Origin: Nonlabens ulvanivorans
GTDB lineage: Bacteria > Bacteroidota > Bacteroidia > Flavobacteriales > Flavobacteriaceae
Reading direction: 5' to 3'
NCBI RefSeq assembly: GCF_000755285.1
Contig: NZ_BBMK01000002.1
Coordinates: 1 to 64,000, forward strand
DNA: 64,000 nucleotides
Shown: positions 24,669 through 35,392 of the stretch, one piece after another
How the letters are laid out: each line of letters begins with the position of its first letter
How positions within the stretch are numbered: the stretch's first letter is position 1
Translations under genes and position numbers: made by a program
The notes under the pieces: model-generated
What the model was told of the DNA's origin: nothing
Database searches by the model: none
The model's input: only the letters and a program-made list of their open reading frames with translations

Positions 24669-25961
24669 TGTCATTTAGTTACCAACGTAGTAGTGCGCTT
24701 TTTAAAGAAGCGCAAAAAGTAATTCCTGGTGGAGTCAACTCTCCTGTTCGTGCATTTAATGCTGTAGGTGGTTCTCCTGTTTTTGTAGATCATGCTAAAG
24801 GCGCATATTTATATGATGTCGATGGCAATAAAATTATTGATTATATAGCTTCATGGGGGACCTATGATTTTAGGTCATGCCTTTGATCATGTTGTAGATG
24901 CAGTAAAAGCAGCCGCAGATAAAGGAACCTCGTACGGAATGCCTACAGAATTAGAAACAAAAATTGCAGAACTTGCCGTTTCTATGTCGCCTAACGTAGA
25001 TCAAATACGTATGGTGAATTCTGGAACTGAGGCCTGTATGAGTGCTGTAAGACTGGCACGAGGATACACTGGACGCGATAAAATTATCAAATTTGCAGGA
25101 TGTTATCATGGACACAGCGATTCTTTTTTGATTCAAGCTGGTAGTGGTGCTGTTACATTTGGTAGTCCTAATAGTCCTGGAGTAACTCAAGGTACTGCAA
25201 AAGATACCTTGCTAGCGCAGTATAACAATCTTGAACAAGTTGCTGAGATTTTTAAGAAAAACGAAGGAGAGATTGCTTGTGTTATCATAGAGCCTATCGC
25301 AGGTAATATGGGATGTATTGTGCCTCAAGAAGGTTTTCTAGAAGGTATTAGAAGTCTTTGCAATCAACATGGAGCTTTGTTTATTTTTGATGAGGTAATG
25401 ACTGGTTTCAGACTTGCTGCAGGTGGCGCTCAAGAAACAACTGGAGTAGAAGCAGACATAGTTACTTATGGAAAAGTAATAGGTGGTGGATTGCCTGTTG
25501 GAGCATTTGCGGCACGACAAGAAATAATGAATCATCTAGCACCGTTAGGTCCAGTTTATCAAGCAGGAACCTTGAGCGGGAATCCGCTGGCGATGAGTGC
25601 TGGTATAGCGATGTTATCTCATTTAAATAACCATCCTGAAATTTTTACGAGTCTAGCTCAAAAAACAGAACGTCTTCATAAAGGAATCGATTCTGTTTTA
25701 AAAGAGAAAGGAATGCCTTATCAAATCAATAGATATGGTTCAATGATGTCCGTACATTTTACAGATCAACCTGTGATCGACTTTGCTAGTGCAGCCACTG
25801 GTAATAATGACTGGTTTAAGAAATTTTTTCATGGACTTTTAAATCGTGGTATTTATTTACCACCTAGCGCATTTGAAAGTTATTTCTTAAACGATGCCTT
25901 GAGTAATGAGGATATAGATAAAACAATTGATGCCAGTAGAGCAGTAGTTGCAGAATGGTAG
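24668..25961 (+). CDS. hemL: Glutamate-1-semialdehyde 2,1-aminomutase (frameshifted)
   Basis: PLP enzyme making 5-aminolevulinate from glutamate-1-semialdehyde in heme synthesis; cytoplasmic, about 431 residues when repaired. N-terminal landmarks are [20 protein letters not shown]; the PLP lysine is in [16 protein letters not shown], after [11 protein letters not shown]. The frame breaks at the G5 run 24855-24859: with four G it reads [19 protein letters not shown], the conserved family sequence, so the break is almost surely a one-base sequence error in an essential gene. The ATG overlaps the stop of the glucosaminidase gene. Confidence 0.92.
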
Positions 25962-25980
25962 TTTGAAGAATTTAAGTATA

Positions 25981-26012
25981 AAAAAAGCCGTTTCATTTGA
26001 AACGGCTTTTTT
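25981..26012 (+). terminator. Rho-independent terminator after hemL
   Basis: Perfect stem AAAAAAGCCGTTTC...GAAACGGCTTTTTT with a short ATTT loop. It can also terminate the convergent gene at 26032. Confidence 0.9.
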
Positions 26013-26031
26013 ATAAATAAGAATTAAAGTT

Positions 26032-26406
26032 CTATTTAGGACTTATCGCATTTTTTACCATTGCGTATTTTTCCTCACCTAAGAATGCTTTTAATTTTGT
26101 TTCAAATGAATCGCGTATGTCATTAATTTTTGACTGCTTTGCAATATCAGAAAGATTCTCTCGTCTAACACTTAATGTTTGAGTCTCTTTTTCGTGAACT
26201 AACTCAAGTAATTCACCTCTTCTTTTAGCATCTACATTCCCTAATGTCATGATTTGATCTACTTTTTGATCGACGATCGCGTTAAGCTTATCGTTTTTTT
26301 CTGAGATTACACGACTGTTTTCTAGTTGAGCATCAGTTATTTGAGGTGTTTGTGCATAGCCTAGACCTGCAACTGATACTGCTATAATAAAAAGTAATTT
26401 TTTCAT
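26032..26406 (-). CDS. Small periplasmic protein, Spy/LTXXQ-like
   Basis: Exported protein of 124 residues with signal peptide MKKLLFIIAVSVAGLGYA. The mature part is mostly helical and charged (DKLNAIVDQKVDQIMTLGNV, RRGELLELVHEKETQTL), like Spy/CpxP-type periplasmic proteins that bind unfolded polypeptides. No specific family motif is certain. The next upstream gene, of similar kind, is at 26507, and OmpH follows at 27071, so this is a run of three envelope proteins on the - strand. Confidence 0.6.
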   Translation of the reverse strand: MKKLLFIIAVSVAGLGYAQTPQITDAQLENSRVISEKNDKLNAIVDQKVDQIMTLGNVDAKRRGELLELVHEKETQTLSVRRENLSDIAKQSKINDIRDSFETKLKAFLGEEKYAMVKNAISPK

Positions 26407-26458
26407 GATTGTTGTTTTTCAAGATTTTAAAAATAAGAAATAAAATAGTTAAACAAAA

Positions 26459-26494
26459 TAAAAGCCCTTAACATTCTCATGATAAGGACTTTTA
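26459..26494 (-). terminator. Terminator after the gene at 26507
   Basis: Stem AAAAGCCCTTA...TAAGGACTTTT with one mismatch, just downstream of the stop on the - strand. Confidence 0.6.
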
Positions 26495-26506
26495 AACCAA
26501 ACTAAA

Positions 26507-26941
26507 CTAAATCAAACTAATCTCTATTTCTTCTTTTTTATCGCCTTTACCGCGTTTTTTTGCTCTTTGTTGCATCATTTTCTCCCATTCTGCATACTGA
26601 TCGTTGTTAAGAATCTTTTTCATGTTTCTTTTAACGGCTATTTTTTCATCTAGCATTTTTAATCGAGCTTCTTTCTTCTGATTATCAGATAATTTCTCAC
26701 GATCTTCACGTGAAATTTTATTAGCCTCTCTTTTTTCTGCTTGTTTAAAAAGTACTTGATATACTTCTTTTTCTTGTTGATCAGAAAGGTCTAATGCTAG
26801 TGTTAATTTTTTAGATTGAACTGTTGCCATTTCTTGAGGAGTAACATCTTTCATTTTTTCTCCTCGATCTCCTTTTCTACCTTGTTGTGCTTGAGCAACT
26901 GTCATTACCATTAAGGCAATTAAAACGATTATCTTTTTCAT
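26507..26941 (-). CDS. Small basic periplasmic protein, Spy-like
   Basis: Exported protein of 144 residues from ATG 26941 (MKKIIVLIALMVMTVAQA signal peptide). The mature part is very rich in Lys/Arg/Glu and helical, with LTLALDLSDQQEKEVYQVLF and ILNNDQYAEWEKMMQQR, a pattern seen in Bacteroidetes Spy/LTXXQ-like proteins (DLTxxQ followed by a W/M helix). Probable periplasmic chaperone-like function; metal or stress links are unproven. It has a terminator on each side. Confidence 0.65.
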   Translation of the reverse strand: MKKIIVLIALMVMTVAQAQQGRKGDRGEKMKDVTPQEMATVQSKKLTLALDLSDQQEKEVYQVLFKQAEKREANKISREDREKLSDNQKKEARLKMLDEKIAVKRNMKKILNNDQYAEWEKMMQQRAKKRGKGDKKEEIEISLI

Positions 26942-27009
26942 GTTATTTATATTATTTGTTACACTTCTATGACTAGTGTATAGATAAAAAGGTTTAATCA
27001 CGACACAAA

Positions 27010-27038
27010 AAAAAGTCAAGCACATGGCTTGACTTTTT
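27010..27038 (-). terminator. Terminator after the OmpH-like gene
   Basis: Perfect stem AAAAAGTCAAG...CTTGACTTTTT, downstream of the stop at 27071 on the - strand. Confidence 0.85.
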
Positions 27039-27070
27039 AATTTTAATAAAGATAAAATATTTGTAATGTC

Positions 27071-27640
27071 TTATTCTTTAGTTACTTCTTCGGTTTCTGA
27101 AGATGTTTCAGTAGAACTGTTTTCACCTTTATAAGAAGCGTTTATTTCTTTAATTACCGTTTCAGTAATATTGCTAGATTCATTTCCGTAGATTAATCCA
27201 CCAGATTTATTTTTACCTAAAACAAATGCATAATTGTTCTTTTTTGCATGTGCTGCAATAAATTCTTCTACATGAGTATCGAGTTCTTTCAAATCATTTT
27301 CAAGTTCCTCTTGCATGCTTTGTTCTTGAGTTTTGATTTGCGATTCTATCATCTGCCATTTTTTACCAAAAGCTACGATTTCTGGATTTGTTTGCTGTTG
27401 TTGTTGACTTAGGTTATTAAACTTTGCTTGAAGAGGTGCTGCTTCCATTTGGTAAGCCATCGCTAGGCTATCTGTACTCTTTTTAAAGTCTTCTTGTCTT
27501 TTAGTAATGGATGCTTCAAGATCTATCTTTTCTTGATATTCTTCATATACTTTTGCATTGTCTATAAAAACAACTTTTTGTGATTCTTGACAAGATGCTG
27601 CAATTATTAAAAAGGAAGCTAAGGCTATAATTTTTTTCAT
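27071..27640 (-). CDS. OmpH/Skp-family lipoprotein
   Basis: OmpH (Skp)-like protein of 189 residues with lipobox IIAASC (Cys17). After KVVFIDNAKVYEEYQEK, the family N-terminal strand, comes a long coiled coil (about residues 45-125, Gln/Glu/Lys-rich with a QQQQQ tract) and the C-terminal ANNYAFVLG-like strand, seen here as KKNNYAFVLGKNKSGGLIYG. Skp proteins escort unfolded outer-membrane proteins across the periplasm; the lipid anchor differs from soluble E. coli Skp. An acidic Ser/Thr/Glu tail ends the protein. Confidence 0.8.
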   Translation of the reverse strand: MKKIIALASFLIIAASCQESQKVVFIDNAKVYEEYQEKIDLEASITKRQEDFKKSTDSLAMAYQMEAAPLQAKFNNLSQQQQQTNPEIVAFGKKWQMIESQIKTQEQSMQEELENDLKELDTHVEEFIAAHAKKNNYAFVLGKNKSGGLIYGNESSNITETVIKEINASYKGENSSTETSSETEEVTKE

Positions 27641-27679
27641 GTGTAATATTTATAATTTTGAAAATTGGGTATTTCTCTT

Positions 27680-29370
<1,691 letters not shown>

Positions 29371-29531
29371 GTCTTGATTTATTAAGCTTGCAAAGATAAC
29401 TTGCTTACATGGTGTAACAAAATTGTTTTTGTGTAGTCCTATTTTTAGTTACGGGTATATATTGTGACTAGGAATCATTTACTCCTTAAGTATTGATTTA
29501 ATTATTTTCTAACTGATTACTAAATATTATT

Positions 29532-29687
29532 ATGAGTTTCTGGCGTGTATTACTTGCAATTATTTTTCCTCCATTATCTGTCATAGGAAAAGGTTGTGGT
29601 TCTATTTTAATTGTTTTTATACTGACCTGTCTAGGTTGGGTGCCAGGTGTGATTGCTGCGCTGATTATTTTAAATAAAAATAACTAG
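29532..29687 (+). CDS. Pmp3/YqaE-family small membrane protein
   Basis: A 51-residue protein, MSFWRVLLAIIFPPLSVI... then WVPGVIAALIIL, with two hydrophobic helices and the family turn FPPLSVIGKGCG. Pmp3/YqaE proteolipids sit in the inner membrane and are linked to ion and osmotic stress in other organisms. It is monocistronic, between lysS (divergent) and a small lipoprotein. Confidence 0.85.
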   Translation: MSFWRVLLAIIFPPLSVIGKGCGSILIVFILTCLGWVPGVIAALIILNKNN

Positions 29688-29766
29688 CCTTTTTAAGCAA
29701 CCTATAAGTTAAACACGCATCTATGATATTGTAAAAGCATTACCTTTTATATAATCGTCCAATTTT

Positions 29767-30150
29767 ATGAAACGTCTTATTTTTTTATTTATCGCTGTAG
29801 TTACTATTATTTCTTGTTCGATTGAAGAAGATTATAACACGTTTAATGTAACTAACAACTCTAGTGAAGAGATTTATATCGCCTTTGATTTTGATAATTC
29901 TGTAATTTCTTCGTTTGAAGATTCTAGTCTTGAATCTTCAAGAATAATTCAATCTATGAATAGCAATCTGTTTTCTGTGGATGAAAGTGTCTTTTCCGGT
30001 AATAAAGAATTGACGCTTATTGTTATCACTAAAAATGTCTATGATACAAATTCATGGCAAGATATCGTGGATGATAATCTATTTGATGAGCGTTATGATT
30101 TAACCTTGAGTGAATTAAGAGAAATAAATAATGAGATTGTATATAACTAG
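29767..30150 (+). CDS. Hypothetical acidic lipoprotein
   Basis: Unrecognised lipoprotein of 127 residues: signal MKRLIFLFIAVVTIISC with lipid Cys17. The mature part is acidic and Ser/Asn-rich (NVTNNSSEEIYIAFDFDNSV), with beta-strand character; the C-terminal half (LFDERYDLTLSELREINNEI) looks helical. No family recognised. It follows the Pmp3-like gene by 79 bases and precedes lipB on the same strand. Confidence 0.6.
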   Translation: MKRLIFLFIAVVTIISCSIEEDYNTFNVTNNSSEEIYIAFDFDNSVISSFEDSSLESSRIIQSMNSNLFSVDESVFSGNKELTLIVITKNVYDTNSWQDIVDDNLFDERYDLTLSELREINNEIVYN

Positions 30151-30218
30151 ATAGGTCTTATTGCTTTTTTAAGATACTAGTCTGATAGTTTTATGACTGC
30201 AAGTTTTACCTTTGCCAT

Positions 30219-30914
30219 ATGAATAAACAAGTGCAGTTTAAAGAATTGGGTCGCAAGGATTATAAAGATACCTGGGATCATCAAGAGCAACTTTTCAAGG
30301 ATATTATTGATGTAAAAATTAAGAATAGGAGAGAAGATGCAGGTCTTGAAACTGATAATCATTTACTTTTTGTAGAGCATGATCACGTATATACATTAGG
30401 TAAAAGTGGTGATCTTGAAAATTTATTGGCTAATGAAAGTTTACTTAAAAACATAGGCGCTACTTTTTATAAGATCAATCGTGGTGGTGATATTACCTAC
30501 CATGGGCCAGGACAGATTGTAGGTTATCCTATACTAGACCTAGAAAACTTCTTTACAGACATTCATAAATACTTACGTTTCTTAGAAGAAATCTTTATAA
30601 AAATCCTTGCTGATTATGGTCTAAAAGGAGAACGTAGCGATGGAGAAACAGGTGTGTGGCTGGATGTAGGAACACCATTTGCTCGCAAGATTTGTGCAAT
30701 GGGCGTGCGTGCTAGTCGCTGGGTGACCATGCATGGATTTGCATTTAATGTAAATACTGATTTAGGCTACTTTGACCATATTATCCCATGTGGTATTGAA
30801 GATAAAGCAGTCACTTCACTTGCTACAGAGTTAAAGCGACCAGTGAATGAAGATGAAGTAAAAGAGAAAATTAAACTTTATTTTTCAGAATTATTTGAAG
30901 CAGAACTCGTTTAA
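30219..30914 (+). CDS. lipB: Octanoyl-ACP:protein octanoyltransferase
   Basis: LipB transfers octanoate from ACP to lipoyl domains, here presumably including the E2 at 13723. The 231-residue protein has the family regions LLFVEHDHVYTLGKSG, the RGGDITYHGPGQIVGYPI motif, and the catalytic Lys and Cys in FARKICAMGVRASRWVTMHG and FDHIIPCGIEDKAVTS. Start ATG 30219 fits the family length. Followed by a terminator. Confidence 0.95.
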   Translation: MNKQVQFKELGRKDYKDTWDHQEQLFKDIIDVKIKNRREDAGLETDNHLLFVEHDHVYTLGKSGDLENLLANESLLKNIGATFYKINRGGDITYHGPGQIVGYPILDLENFFTDIHKYLRFLEEIFIKILADYGLKGERSDGETGVWLDVGTPFARKICAMGVRASRWVTMHGFAFNVNTDLGYFDHIIPCGIEDKAVTSLATELKRPVNEDEVKEKIKLYFSELFEAELV

Positions 30915-30931
30915 AAACCTGATTCTACAAA

Positions 30932-30959
30932 GCTAATTGTTTCAGAATTAGCCTTTTTT
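30932..30959 (+). terminator. Rho-independent terminator after lipB
   Basis: Stem GCTAATT-GTTTCAG-AATTAGC followed by a CTTTTTTT tract. Confidence 0.8.
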
Positions 30960-30997
30960 TATGTTTTGAAAGTAGGATTCTGTTCTATTTTTAAGTC

Positions 30998-32077
30998 ATG
31001 ACTTTATCACCAGATCAAATAAAAGAATGCCTTACTCAACCAGAAGCTGCTGCTCAACTGGCAGATCTAGTGTATATACATAACGATCATTTAAATATTT
31101 ATCGTAAAAAGTATGGTAAAGGTTTCACTTACCTTATTCATAATAAAAAGCGTCTTGTAGATAAAAAACAGCTTAAAAGGATAAAGTCTTTGGTGATTCC
31201 GCCGGCATGGAATGAAGTACGTATAAGTGAATTACCTAATGGGCATTTACAAGTAGTAGGTCGCGATGATAAAGGTAGAAAAGTCTATTTATATCATGAC
31301 ATGTGGTCGCTGTTGCGCAACCAGACTAAGTTTTTTAAGATGTCTGCTTTTGCAAGAGTATTACCTAAAATAAGAAAGCGACTGGAAAAAGATCTTGATC
31401 AAGATGGAATGCCACAATCTAAGTGTCTCGCTCTAGTATTAAGCATCATGGATCAAACTTACATAAGAGTAGGTAATCAATACTATGCAGATAAAAATGA
31501 CACCTATGGATTATCAACCATGCGCACCAGGCATGTTAAGGACACTGATCAAGGAATTTTATTTTCATTTGTAGGTAAAAAAGGAGTGTCGCAAGAAACG
31601 AGTATCGAGGATCCAGATCTGGTAGGTCATATCCATCAATGCGAGGAAATACCAGGATGGGAATTATTTCAATACTATGATGAACATGGACAACATCAAT
31701 CTATAGATAGTGGAATGATTAATGACTATATACATGACGTTGCAGGTGATATTTTTAGTGCAAAGGACTTTAGAACATGGGGCGCGACACGTGAGTTTTT
31801 TAAAAGTCTTATAGGATTAGATATTTATGATGATGAAAAGGGTTGTGAGAAAAATATTCTCAAATCATTAGACGTAGCTGCAGATGCTCTAGGAAACACA
31901 AGAACGGTATGTAAAAAGTATTATGTGCATCCTCAATTACCAGAATCTTATAGGAATGGTTCTTTTGAAAAGTATAGAGCTAGGTATCATGCTTCAAAAG
32001 ACAGTGAGTACTTTGAATCAAGTGAGAAATGCGTTCAAGAAATTATAGCAGATTTTGAAATTGAGTTTGATGCCTAA
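30998..32077 (+). CDS. DNA topoisomerase IB (poxvirus-type)
   Basis: Type IB topoisomerase of 359 residues that relaxes supercoils through a 3'-phosphotyrosyl link. N-terminal clamp from DLVYIHNDHLNIYRKKYGKG, a catalytic core with IPPAWNEVRISELPNGHLQV, RVGNQYYADKNDTYGLSTMR, and the active-site Tyr in VCKKYYVHPQLP (Tyr308 or Tyr309), preceded by the conserved LGNTRTV. Type IB enzymes are patchy in bacteria but occur in flavobacteria. The gene is convergent with the lipoprotein gene, with stops nine bases apart. Confidence 0.88.
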   Translation: MTLSPDQIKECLTQPEAAAQLADLVYIHNDHLNIYRKKYGKGFTYLIHNKKRLVDKKQLKRIKSLVIPPAWNEVRISELPNGHLQVVGRDDKGRKVYLYHDMWSLLRNQTKFFKMSAFARVLPKIRKRLEKDLDQDGMPQSKCLALVLSIMDQTYIRVGNQYYADKNDTYGLSTMRTRHVKDTDQGILFSFVGKKGVSQETSIEDPDLVGHIHQCEEIPGWELFQYYDEHGQHQSIDSGMINDYIHDVAGDIFSAKDFRTWGATREFFKSLIGLDIYDDEKGCEKNILKSLDVAADALGNTRTVCKKYYVHPQLPESYRNGSFEKYRARYHASKDSEYFESSEKCVQEIIADFEIEFDA

Positions 32078-32085
32078 TTCACAAT

Positions 32086-34514
32086 TTACCACTTATATAT
32101 AATGATGTCATCACCATCCAGTGTGGCTAAAAAATTACTCTTGGATCTAGCGATTGCAGTGTTTCCTTTACCATAAACTGGAAATGAATTTAAAATTGTA
32201 CCCGTTTTATCAAGTAAGTATACTTGGTTCTCACCAGAGTCAATAAGGTGTATAAACTCTTCTCTCAACAGCTTATCAATTTTTAATTTTTTGTAGGTGC
32301 CGTATGGTAGCTCTATCGACTTACCGTTGATTAATAATTTATTATTATTTTGAATGACTTCAACGCCATCAAGAGCAATGTAAAATTCAGTTTCTGAAAC
32401 TTTTTTACCAGAAGTAGTAATTTTACCGGTTACTGGATTTAGGTAAATCAGTTGATTGCCATCTAACATCTTTATAAGGTTTTTTTGAAAACTCATCGCA
32501 CCAGTTAACGATACTTTTTCTTTAACCTTAGTTCTTACCTTACCTGTTCTGTTGAGTAGTGAGATGGTGTTGTCAGCTTTCGCGAAAGCGATGTAATCAC
32601 GACTTCCTACCCTATAATGTTGTGGTTGACTTATGATTTCATCCTGCTTTTTATACTTAAATCCTTTTACCACATTACCGTTAATATCATACATAGTGAG
32701 TGACTTACCATGAGTTACTAGAAAGCGATAGTTGCGATTGTTATCATAGTCAAATACACTGAGCGGTTGAGAAATACCGCCTTTAATTTGAATAGGATAT
32801 TTATTGACGTCATTCCCGTTACGGTCTAGGTAATAAACCGATTTACTAGTTGAAAAAGCAAGTTGTTTACGGCCATTTTTATATCCATCTACGGCGGTTA
32901 TTTCTCCCAGGAGCATGGCGTCTAGATCTTTACTCCAGTAAGGCTTACCAGTGTCTGATAAAAGATGTAGTTTGAAATCTTCATCTTGAAAAGCGACATC
33001 ATGTTTTCCTGTCAGATGATTAGGAAACATAAATGGACCGGCAATAATCTTGCGTGGTGATTTATAAGAACCAGATTGAACGATTCCTGCTGTCTGTATA
33101 CTGGCATCTATTTGAGGTATGCTGGTGTGATAATGTGCATATCCCTTTTCATGAACATACTGACTGACCATAAAAGGAAAATCATTACTTGATACTTTAT
33201 TAATGACTTTTGAATCATCTTTATCTGTAACAGACTCTTGTATATTATTTAGGCTGGTAAAATACATGAGAGTACTAGAGTCGCTTATGTTACTGGATAA
33301 ATCTTCCCACCAGGCTTGTTGCGATAGATTGGATTTATTCTGGTAGCTAACGATAAACTCTTCTGGAGCGGTAGCCGTCGTTGATAAAATTAAGAAGTCT
33401 TCAATAACAGTGAGAAATTTATAATCATCAATAGGTAGCAATGGTTGCATACCAACTGTTTTTACGGGTTCTCTTAATTCATAAATGGTAAAATTGCGAT
33501 AGTCAAATTTAGCACTGGTCGCACTGTCCATATCCATGAACAAGGCTTCAAATGGTTTAAGTGAAAATACGAGCGCGTCTGTTTTAGGTAAGGCGACTTG
33601 TGCTAGTTCTGTACTGTTGTCTAGTATTAACTGTAAAGTTTTATTGAGTTTTGAAGTAGCGCCGTTATAGTGATTAACCTGTCTATGTAATTTATTTACA
33701 TCTTTATAGGTTACAATTACTGCTTGATTAACACTACTAGGTATAATGGATGGGACACGATTTTCTTGTGCTTGCAAATCATTAAAAATAGCATGGAACT
33801 GCTGTGATGAATCTGCATAAGTGAAGATGCCGTCAATGTTAAAAGCATGGTCTGTCTTACGAGGTTCTAGTTGAAACCAGTGTCCTCGTACTTTAGACGT
33901 TCGAGAGTTTTGTTTTAATAAAAAATGCTGCAACCAGTCTTTTTGAGAACCATGGATATATATACTCAAGTTTGATCCTGAAGTACGATCATAAATAGAC
34001 GCAAATTGAGAATCAAAAATATAGTCTTCTACATTGCGACGTATTAAACTTTCAATGACTAAACGTGAGGTACTCGCAATATGAAAGCCGTTATGATTAA
34101 GATAATAGTAAGGGATTTCATGAGTAGTATCTTCGGCATAAGTTGTCTGGTCATAGGTATGAACAGACATGCTATCTGCTTTAATAATTTTGCTTTCTAA
34201 AATGTCTGTAATTAATGTAATGGCAATGTCGTCCTTGCTTCTGGACTAATTGAGATAATACTTTCTCCTTTTAAATCATAATCAAGTAAAAAAGCGCTCG
34301 CTATTTTTAATTCTTGAATGCGTTTCAATTCTTTCACTTCTTCAAGTAATGCACTAGATGAAAGAAGGTCGTTGAGATTCTTTATGTCATTAGTAGCAAT
34401 GATTATTTTAGAATCTGTTGGGATGCGATTTAGAATCTGTTGATTAACGGTAGCATTATCTTTACAACCTATTAAAAAAAGACTGAGAAAAAGGACGGCA
34501 ATAAGGCTACGCAT
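32086..34514 (-). CDS. Large lipoprotein, DUF3352-like N-terminus and WD40/PQQ-like propeller (frameshifted)
   Basis: Lipoprotein of about 809 residues. The start MRSLIAVLFLSLFLIGC (Cys17) reads to ISPEARTTLPL, then the frame breaks near 34222-34230; restoring one base joins LITDILESKIIKADSMSVHTY and the rest. The middle has repeated beta strands like a DUF3352-type domain (PKTDALVFSLKPFEALFMD). The C-terminal about 330 residues form a propeller-like series (YWSKDLDAMLLGEITAVDGY, GKSLTMYDINGNVVKGFKY, ISLLNRTGKVRTKVKEKV). Function unknown; it may act as an envelope scaffold. An AFAKA palindrome is in the propeller (32575). It lies between topIB (convergent) and rnhB. Confidence 0.7.
32575..32590. 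repeat. 16-bp palindrome, one end mismatch, in lipoprotein gene (read AFAKA)
   Basis: AGCTTTCGCGAAAGCG, differing from the consensus only at the first base. Translated IAFAKADN on the - strand. Confidence 0.9.
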
Positions 34515-34576
34515 AGTTTAAGTATTTATACAAAAATAGAAAGATAATTTACGATAACGCCACAGTTTGCAATAAG

Positions 34577-35176
34577 TTATAATGTAGATTTTAATTCTTC
34601 AGGTAAAAGTTTAAAGGTCATTCTATGGTAAGGAGTAGTGCCAAATTCTCTAATAGCATCTCGATGTTTTTTTGTGGGATATCCTTGATTTTGATTCCAG
34701 CCATAATTAGGGAATTCTTCAGATATATTTTCCATAAAATCATCACGGTATGTTTTTGCGAGTATGGAAGCTGCTGCAATATGTAAATATTTACCATCTC
34801 CTTTAATAACTGTAGTGGCATCAATATCAGCATATGGTTTAAATCGATTACCATCCACAGCAATGTGTTGAGGTCTTATTTTTAATCCATCTATCGCTTG
34901 ATGCATGGCAAGAATACTAGCGTTAAGGATATTGATCTTATCAATAGTTTCCATCATGACATGGGATACATGATAAGCGATAGCATGCTTTTCAATTAAA
35001 GTGCGTAGTTGATATCTACGCTTTCGCGAAAGCTTCTTACTATCATTCAAGAGCTCACTTTTAAAATCTGGTGGTAATATAACCGCTGCAGCAGTCACAG
35101 GTCCACAAAGGCAACCTCGTCCAGCCTCGTCAGTACCGCATTCAACAATGTTAGGGTGTATTTGATTTAAAAGCAT
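34577..35176 (-). CDS. rnhB: Ribonuclease HII
   Basis: RNase HII of 199 residues, removing RNA from RNA-DNA hybrids and single ribonucleotides from DNA. The metal ligands are visible: Asp16-Glu17 in GTDEAGRGCLCGPV, Asp in HIAVDGNRF, and a further Asp in ILAKTYRDDFM. The C-terminal YPTKKHRDAIREFGTTPYHR is typical. A palindrome near the middle (35019) encodes KKLSRKR. It is divergent from the putative porin gene across a 216-base spacer. Confidence 0.95.
   Translation of the reverse strand: MLLNQIHPNIVECGTDEAGRGCLCGPVTAAAVILPPDFKSELLNDSKKLSRKRRYQLRTLIEKHAIAYHVSHVMMETIDKINILNASILAMHQAIDGLKIRPQHIAVDGNRFKPYADIDATTVIKGDGKYLHIAAASILAKTYRDDFMENISEEFPNYGWNQNQGYPTKKHRDAIREFGTTPYHRMTFKLLPEELKSTL
35019..35034. 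repeat. 16-bp palindrome, one end mismatch, in rnhB (read SRKR)
   Basis: CGCTTTCGCGAAAGCT; read LSRKRR on the - strand, the third possible reading frame of the palindrome. Confidence 0.9.
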
Positions 35177-35392
35177 GTGCTAAAATATGAATTATAGTTA
35201 TAATCTTTTTGAGAGTACTGTGATTATGGTACCTCAAAACCACATATAATGTTAGGTGACAAATTCTATGAATATGAAGTACTGTTTATTTTGAGTCTTG
35301 GTAGAGTGATACAATTAATCGGGATAATCGTTTTTCATAATACGACCACATTAAAAGCGTTATAATGTTTACTTTTGATGTCTTGAGCAGCT